Shown here: one piece after another, positions 41,574-46,970 of the stretch | Position numbering within the stretch: the first letter of the stretch is position 1 | How the letters are laid out: each line of letters begins with the position of its first letter | Source: Gammaproteobacteria bacterium | GTDB taxonomy: Bacteria > Pseudomonadota > Gammaproteobacteria > Steroidobacterales > Steroidobacteraceae | Length of the DNA stretch: 46,970 nucleotides | Direction of reading: 5' to 3' | Assembly: GCA_028870275.1 (NCBI GenBank) | Contig: JAGWPY010000140.1 | Coordinates: forward strand, 1-46,970 | Position numbers and translations under genes: made by a program | The notes under the pieces: generated by a model | Told to the model about the DNA's origin: nothing | The model's database searches: none | What the model saw: only the letters and a program-made list of their open reading frames with translations

Positions 41574-42502
41574 GCCTCGAGGCTCACCCGCGGGTCGAGC
41601 GCGGCGATCAGCAGATCGGCGACCAGCCCCAGCGCGATCAGCAGGGTCGAGTAGACGATCACCATGCCGAGCACCAGCGTGTAATCGCGGTTGAGCGCGC
41701 CCTGGACCAGGTAGCGGCCGATCCCCGGGAGGCCGGCGATGGTCTCCACCACCAGCGACCCGGTCATCACCATCGCGCCGGCCGGCGCGAGATAGCTCAC
41801 GACCGGGATCAGCGCCGGACGCAAGGCGTGACGCAACACGACGGTCCGCAGCGGCAGCCCCTTCGCGAACGCGGTGCGCACGTACGGGCTTTGCAGCGCC
41901 TCGCTCATGCTGCCGCGCTGCAGGCGGGCGATGTAGGCGAGCGGCGGCAGCGCCAGGGTCACGACCGGCAGCACCATGTCGTCGACGCGGCCGGGATTCC
42001 AGCCGGCGACCGGCAACCAGTGCAACTCCACGCCGAACAGCAGACCGAGCGCGGGCAACAGCACGAACGACGGCACGGCGACGCCGAGCACGGCGAGCCC
42101 GAGCACCGTACGGTCGGCCATTCCTCCCCGGCCCACGGCCGCCAGGGTGCCCACGCCGACGCCGGCGATCACGGCGATCAGCAGCGCGATCCCGCCGAGC
42201 GTGAAGCTGACCGGCAGACCCTGATCGATCAGCTCGGTGACCGTGAAATCCCGGTATCGGAACGAGGGCCCGAAATCTCCGTGCAGAAGTCCGTGCAGAT
42301 AGCGCAGATACTGGTCGACGATCGGCCGGTCGAGACCGTAGGCGGCGTTCAGATTGGCGGCCACGTCCGCAGGCAGGGCCTGTTCCTGGTCGAAAGGACC
42401 GCCGGGCGCGAAGCGGATCAGGAAGAACGTGATGGTGACGATACAGAGCAGCGTCGGCACCGCACTCGAGAGACGCGCGATGAGGAAGCGGAGCGTCGAC
42501 AT
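41570..42502 (-). CDS. Peptide ABC transporter permease (OppB/DppB type)
   Basis: [70 protein letters not shown]; start ATG 42502. Confidence 0.93.
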   Translation of the reverse strand: MSTLRFLIARLSSAVPTLLCIVTITFFLIRFAPGGPFDQEQALPADVAANLNAAYGLDRPIVDQYLRYLHGLLHGDFGPSFRYRDFTVTELIDQGLPVSFTLGGIALLIAVIAGVGVGTLAAVGRGGMADRTVLGLAVLGVAVPSFVLLPALGLLFGVELHWLPVAGWNPGRVDDMVLPVVTLALPPLAYIARLQRGSMSEALQSPYVRTAFAKGLPLRTVVLRHALRPALIPVVSYLAPAGAMVMTGSLVVETIAGLPGIGRYLVQGALNRDYTLVLGMVIVYSTLLIALGLVADLLIAALDPRVSLEA

Positions 42503-42641
42503 GCGTCGGCCGAGTGTAGCGAGTGGGCGCAGGCGGTACAAGAGGCCCGGCCGGCGGCACTTCGGCCGCCCGCGTGTCGCGGCGATTCAATTCCACGACG
42601 CTTCCGGCACAGTCCATCGCGGCGCGCTTTCTGGCAAAATC

Positions 42642-42674
42642 GCGGGCTGGCGGAGCCCGCCCCGGCTCGCCGGG
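42642..42674 (+). promoter_or_regulatory. Two adjacent GC-rich hairpins upstream of etfB
   Basis: GCGGGCT-GGCGG-AGCCCGC (42642-42660) followed by CCCGG-CTCG-CCGGG (42661-42674). Confidence 0.35.
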
Positions 42675-42716
42675 CGGGGCCATCGGGCCGGGCGCGGCCA
42701 TCTCGAAGGAGTGTCA

Positions 42717-43466
42717 ATGAACAAGATCATGGTCTGCATCAAGCGCGTCGTCGACTACAACGTGCGGGTGCGCGTCAAACCCGACGGCAGCGGTGTGATG
42801 CTGGACGGCGTCAAGATGAGCGTGAACCCGTTCGACGAGATCGCGCTCGAGGAAGCCCTGCGCATCAAGGAACGCGGCAGCAACGCCGAGGTGGTCGCGG
42901 TGAGCATCGGGGTCGCCGACACCCAGCAGCAGTTGCGCACGGCACTCGCGATGGGCGCGGACCGCGCGGTACTCGTGCAGACCGATCAACCGGTCGAACC
43001 GCTCTCGGCCGCACAGATCTTCCTCGCGCTCGCGAAGAAGGAGAACCCGGATCTGATCCTGCTCGGCAAGCAGGCGATCGACGACGATGCGAACCAGACC
43101 GGACAGATGCTGGCCGCCCTCTGGGAACGCCCCCAGGCGACCTATGCCTCGAAACTGGCGATCGAGGCCGGCAAGGCCACGGTCACGCGCGAGGTGGATG
43201 CCGGCCTCGAGACCATCGAGGTCGATCTGCCGGCCGTGGTCACCGTCGACCTGCGACTCAACGAGCCGCGCTATGTGAAGCTCCCCGACATCATGAAAGC
43301 GAAGAAGAAGCCGCTCGACGTGATCACGCTCGACAGCCTCGGCATCGCCGCGCCGGTCTGGCTCAAGGCCGTGAAGACCGAGCCGCCCGCGCAGCGCCAG
43401 AAAGGCATCATGGTCAAGGACACCGCGGAACTCGTCGACGTACTCAAGAAGAAGGGGTTGATCTGA
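42717..43466 (+). CDS. etfB: Electron transfer flavoprotein beta subunit
   Basis: [66 protein letters not shown]; start ATG 42717. Confidence 0.97.
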   Translation: MNKIMVCIKRVVDYNVRVRVKPDGSGVMLDGVKMSVNPFDEIALEEALRIKERGSNAEVVAVSIGVADTQQQLRTALAMGADRAVLVQTDQPVEPLSAAQIFLALAKKENPDLILLGKQAIDDDANQTGQMLAALWERPQATYASKLAIEAGKATVTREVDAGLETIEVDLPAVVTVDLRLNEPRYVKLPDIMKAKKKPLDVITLDSLGIAAPVWLKAVKTEPPAQRQKGIMVKDTAELVDVLKKKGLI

Positions 43467-44410
43467 TGGCCAAGGTACTGATCGTCGGCGAACACGACGG
43501 CAAGACGCTCAACGCCGCCACCCACAAGTGCGTAACCTGCGCGGCGGGCATCGCCGGCGCCGAGATCGCCATCCTGCTGCTCGGCGCCGACACCGCGGCG
43601 GTTGCCGCCCAGGCGGCCGCGATCCAGGGCGTGAGTCGGGTCCTGCGAGTCGATCGTGCGGAAAACGCCCACCCACTGGCCGCGACCTTCGCGCCGCAGG
43701 TGGCCGCGGCCGCAAACGGGTTCACCCACCTGTTCGGGCCCTCCACCAGCTTCGGTAAAGACCTGATGCCGCGTGTCGCCGCACTGCTCGGCGTGCCGCA
43801 GGTCAGCGATCTGATGGCGGTCGACGGCGCCTACCGGTTCCGCCGGCCGATCTATGCGGGCAATGCAATCGTCACCGTGGAAGCGGATCCTTCGCGGCTG
43901 CTGGTGGCCACGGTGCGGGTCGCCTCGTTCGAAGCCGCCGCGGCCGGCGGGTCGGCCACGATCGAGTCTCGCTCGCTCGAGGTGGCGCTGCCGACCCATA
44001 CTCGCTACGTGGGCGCCCGTTCGGGCTCGACCGACCGCCCGGATCTGCAGACCGCCGCGCGTGTGGTCTCCGGCGGCCGCGCGCTCGCCAGCGCCGAAAA
44101 CTTCAAGATCCTCTACGATCTCGCCGACAAGATCGGCGCCGCGGTCGGCGCTTCGCGTGCGGCGGTCGACGCCGGCTACGCGCCGAACGAGATGCAGGTC
44201 GGCCAGACCGGCAAGATCATCGCTCCCGAGGTGTACATCGCCTTCGGCATCTCGGGCGCGATCCAGCATCTGACCGGCATCAAGGACGCCCGCACCATCG
44301 TCGCGGTCAACAAGGACCCCGAGGCGCCGATCTTCGAGGTCGCCGACGTCGGGCTGGTCGGCGACCTGTTCCAGGTCGTGCCGGAGTTCGCGCGGCTCAC
44401 CGGCAAATAG
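43466..44410 (+). CDS. etfA: Electron transfer flavoprotein alpha subunit
   Basis: [97 protein letters not shown]. Confidence 0.97.
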   Translation: MAKVLIVGEHDGKTLNAATHKCVTCAAGIAGAEIAILLLGADTAAVAAQAAAIQGVSRVLRVDRAENAHPLAATFAPQVAAAANGFTHLFGPSTSFGKDLMPRVAALLGVPQVSDLMAVDGAYRFRRPIYAGNAIVTVEADPSRLLVATVRVASFEAAAAGGSATIESRSLEVALPTHTRYVGARSGSTDRPDLQTAARVVSGGRALASAENFKILYDLADKIGAAVGASRAAVDAGYAPNEMQVGQTGKIIAPEVYIAFGISGAIQHLTGIKDARTIVAVNKDPEAPIFEVADVGLVGDLFQVVPEFARLTGK

Positions 44411-44420
44411 ACAGCGGCGC

Positions 44421-44468
44421 GGCCGGGCACCCGGCCATCGGCTGAACGGGTGCCCCCCGTTCAGCCGA
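44421..44468. terminator. Tandem hairpins between convergent etfA and amidase, probable bidirectional terminator
   Basis: GGCCGG-GCAC-CCGGCC (44421-44436) then TCGGCTGAACGGG-TGCCC-CCCGTTCAGCCGA (44438-44468; perfect 13-bp stem, 5-nt loop); no U-tract. Confidence 0.65.
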
Positions 44469-45894
44469 CGGCGGGGAAATGCCGGCTGTAGAGCCCGTGG
44501 TCGGCCACTCGATCGTAGGCCGCGGCCACGCGGAACACGATCTCGTCGGCGTAGGCGGGGCCGACGACCTGCAGACTGGTCGGTACGCCGTTGGCGGCGA
44601 GTCCCGTCGGGACGGCGAGCGCCGGATAGCGGCAGAGCAGGTTGAAGGGCGGAGTGCCGACCCAACCCAGGTAGCTGTCGACTTCGATCGAACCGATCGG
44701 AATGCGTCGATGCGCCGCGAGATCCAGGTCGGCCGCGACGTCGGTGGCGAACACGGTCGGACAGATCAGCGCGGCGATTCCGCGGCCCCAGAGCTTGCTT
44801 TGCAGTTCCTGGTGCAGTTCGAGCGCCGCCGCCGCGCCCTTCATGATCGATCCGCGTCGGCCGCCGTAGGTCGCGATCAGCCAGCGCAGGTACGAGGTGC
44901 CCTCGCCGAGCCGCTCGGCGGGCAGCTTTTCCAGATATTCGTCGAGGAAGATCGCGAAGATCGCCCCGAGCAGCGCATCCGCGAGGCGCTCACCGTCCCA
45001 GCGCAGCTCGACCGGCTCGATGATCGCGCCCTGAGCTTCGAGCAGCGCGCAGGCCCGCTCGAGGTTGCGCCGGCTGTCGGCGCACATCGCCGGTTGCCCG
45101 GTCGTCAACGACAACGCGATGCGCAGCCCCCGGACGCCCTCGCCGGCGAGCGGCAGCGACACGGGCGGCATGCCCGAATAGGTCGCCGGGTGCGGTCCGC
45201 AGATCACGTTCTGCATCCTCACCAGGTCCTCGAGCGAGCGCGCCATCGGCCCTTCGACCGCGAACGCGAACAGTTCCTCGCCCGGCGTGCTGGCGAGCCG
45301 GTTGAACGGCGGCTTGTAGCCGTACACGCCGCAGAGCGCGGCGGGAATGCGGATCGAGCCGGCCATGTCGCTGCCGGTGGCGAGCGGCGCGATCCCCGCG
45401 GCGAGCGCGGCGCCCGATCCGCCGCTCGACCCGCCCGGCGTGACCGACGGATTCCATGGATTGCGGGTCACGCCGAAACGCCGGGACCAGGTCTGGCCGA
45501 TCAGGCAGAACTCGGGCACGGTCGTCTGCAGATGCGGAATCGCGCCGGCCGCGATGAGCTTGTCGACGATCGGGTGGTTCTCGCCCGGCGTCTCGTCGTA
45601 CAGCCAGGAACCGATCGTGCGGCGCCAGCCCGCCACCGCGGTCTCCTCCTTGATCGCGACCGGAACACCCTCGAGCGGCCGCTGCGTGCCGGCGCGGTAA
45701 CGGGCCTCGGCCAGCTTCGCCTGCTCGAGCGCGGCCTCGGCGAACACCGCGGTCGTGGGATTCACGCGCGCCGCGGCCCCGGGCACCCGCTCGAGCAGGG
45801 CGCGCATCAGTTCGACCGGCGAGGCCTCGCCCCGCGCGAACAGCCGCATCGAGTCGCTCGCACTGCGATAGGCGAGCATCTCATCGTTCATCAT
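44461..45894 (-). CDS. Amidase signature family protein
   Basis: 477 aa; GVPVAIKEETAVAGW, TRNPWNPSVTPGGSSGGSGAALAAGIAPLATGSDMAGSIRIPAALCGVYGYKP. Confidence 0.94.
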   Translation of the reverse strand: MMNDEMLAYRSASDSMRLFARGEASPVELMRALLERVPGAAARVNPTTAVFAEAALEQAKLAEARYRAGTQRPLEGVPVAIKEETAVAGWRRTIGSWLYDETPGENHPIVDKLIAAGAIPHLQTTVPEFCLIGQTWSRRFGVTRNPWNPSVTPGGSSGGSGAALAAGIAPLATGSDMAGSIRIPAALCGVYGYKPPFNRLASTPGEELFAFAVEGPMARSLEDLVRMQNVICGPHPATYSGMPPVSLPLAGEGVRGLRIALSLTTGQPAMCADSRRNLERACALLEAQGAIIEPVELRWDGERLADALLGAIFAIFLDEYLEKLPAERLGEGTSYLRWLIATYGGRRGSIMKGAAAALELHQELQSKLWGRGIAALICPTVFATDVAADLDLAAHRRIPIGSIEVDSYLGWVGTPPFNLLCRYPALAVPTGLAANGVPTSLQVVGPAYADEIVFRVAAAYDRVADHGLYSRHFPAVG

Positions 45895-45948
45895 CGTCTC
45901 TCCTGAACAGGCTCGGCAGGCTCCGGACGCGCACGCCCCGTCCGACTC

Positions 45949-46970
45949 TCACAAGCGGACGGCGAGGCGCTCGCGGTTGCGGGCGCGCAGCGTCAGTCCC
46001 CACAGAATCCCCGCCCCGAGCCAAGCGAGGCCGACCACCAGCGCATCGACGCGCATGCCCGAGAGCACCACCAGCACCACCGCGAGACCGAGCACCGGGC
46101 TCACCCAGTGAATGAGCCAGCGCCGCGACCGGCGGCGCCAGGCGAACTCGACCAGCACCGAGACGTGCAGCATCAGGAATCCGCAGAGCGCGCCGAAATT
46201 GACGATCGTCGCGAGCGCGTCCATGCGATTGCGCATCGCGAGCGCGACCGCGAGCGAGATTCCGGAGGCGGTCAGCATGCCGACGTGCGGCGTACCGTAT
46301 CGCGGGTGGATGCGCGCCAGCGCCGGCGGCAGCTGGCGGTCGCGGCCCATCGCGTAGAGGACCCTGGCGACACCAACCAGCATCGGCACCGCGTTCGACA
46401 GGCCGATCACCGCCACGTAGGTCCAGGCGATCACGGTCGAGGCCCAGGCGCCGACGTCGACCCGCGCGATCTCGTAGATCGCCGCCGCCGGATCGTGGAT
46501 CACGAGTCCGGGCAGAAGATTGCCGAGCACCCAGGCGATCACCACGAAGAACGAGCCGGAGATCACCAGCACGCCGATGATCGCCCTGCCGATCAGCCGA
46601 GGATCGTCGCCGGCGACCTCCTCGGAGAGCGTCGAGATCGCGTCGAAGCCGAGAAAGGACATCACGCAGATGGAGGTGGCGGTGAGCAGCGCGCCGCCGT
46701 CGAATGACGCGGAATTCCAGAACGGCGCGAGGCTCATCGAGCCCGTTCCCTTGCCGTGGACGATCGCGGCGACGCACAGCGCGATGAATCCCGCCGTGAC
46801 GATCGTCTGGATCGCGACCGCCACCATGTTGGCGCGCGCCGTCACCGTCAGTCCGAACCAGTTGACGCCGAGGGTGGAGAGCACCATCAGGACGATCCAG
46901 ACCGAGCGATCGACTCCCGGCACGAGAGTGCCGAGCGCCACCGCGATCAGCACAAAAACGAAGGCGGGGA
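45949..46970 (-). CDS. APC-family amino acid permease, truncated by the window end (N-terminus missing)
   Basis: SVWIVLMVLSTLGVNWFGLTVTARAN, ICVMSFLGFDAISTLSEEVAGDDPRLIGRAI, RVLYAMGRDRQLPPALARIHPRYGTPHVG. Confidence 0.9.
   Translation of the reverse strand, partial: PAFVFVLIAVALGTLVPGVDRSVWIVLMVLSTLGVNWFGLTVTARANMVAVAIQTIVTAGFIALCVAAIVHGKGTGSMSLAPFWNSASFDGGALLTATSICVMSFLGFDAISTLSEEVAGDDPRLIGRAIIGVLVISGSFFVVIAWVLGNLLPGLVIHDPAAAIYEIARVDVGAWASTVIAWTYVAVIGLSNAVPMLVGVARVLYAMGRDRQLPPALARIHPRYGTPHVGMLTASGISLAVALAMRNRMDALATIVNFGALCGFLMLHVSVLVEFAWRRRSRRWLIHWVSPVLGLAVVLVVLSGMRVDALVVGLAWLGAGILWGLTLRARNRERLAVRL

Noticed and set aside
41828-43465. Apparent 860-aa ORF upstream extension of etfA
   Set aside because: EtfA homology starts at [12 protein letters not shown] (43466); the upstream part runs antisense to the transporter permease and out of frame through etfB.

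Overview
High-GC proteobacterial chromosome segment; the gene order fabD-fabG-acpP-fabF-pabB-pabC-mltG-tmk-holB-pilZ and the T2SS genes suggest Gammaproteobacteria. Left to right it contains: (1) a multidrug-efflux block with three NodT-type outer-membrane proteins, an EmrA-like adaptor, MarR regulator, RND adaptor plus permease and EmrB-like MFS, arranged around a divergent promoter with a perfect 24-bp palindrome; (2) a small accessory-looking segment (AT-rich spacer, 130-aa unknown protein, ThsB/MTH538-type TIR-like protein head-to-head with an EEP-family phosphodiesterase); (3) a FadJ/FadB-like bifunctional protein and a CNB-CNB-rhodanese protein; (4) the minus-strand pilZ/holB/tmk/mltG/pabC/pabB/fabF/acpP/fabG/fabD cluster with a rhombosortase-like gene at its 5' end; (5) divergent type II secretion genes gspG-H-I-J-K-L-M-N; (6) a very compact minus-strand run of peptide-ABC transporter, alaA-like aminotransferase and AddB-like/AddA-like helicase-nuclease; (7) etfBA; (8) an amidase and a truncated APC permease. 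No rRNA, tRNA, CRISPR array or transposase was recognised. Most genes are ordinary. The observations most worth checking are the TIR-like/EEP pair (with an apparent Glu-to-Gln change at the TIR catalytic position), the rhombosortase gene between fab and T2SS operons, the MarR palindrome over a good promoter with a split emrA/emrB layout, and the probable CTG start of the AddB-like gene. All identifications are from reading translated sequence; no database search was run.
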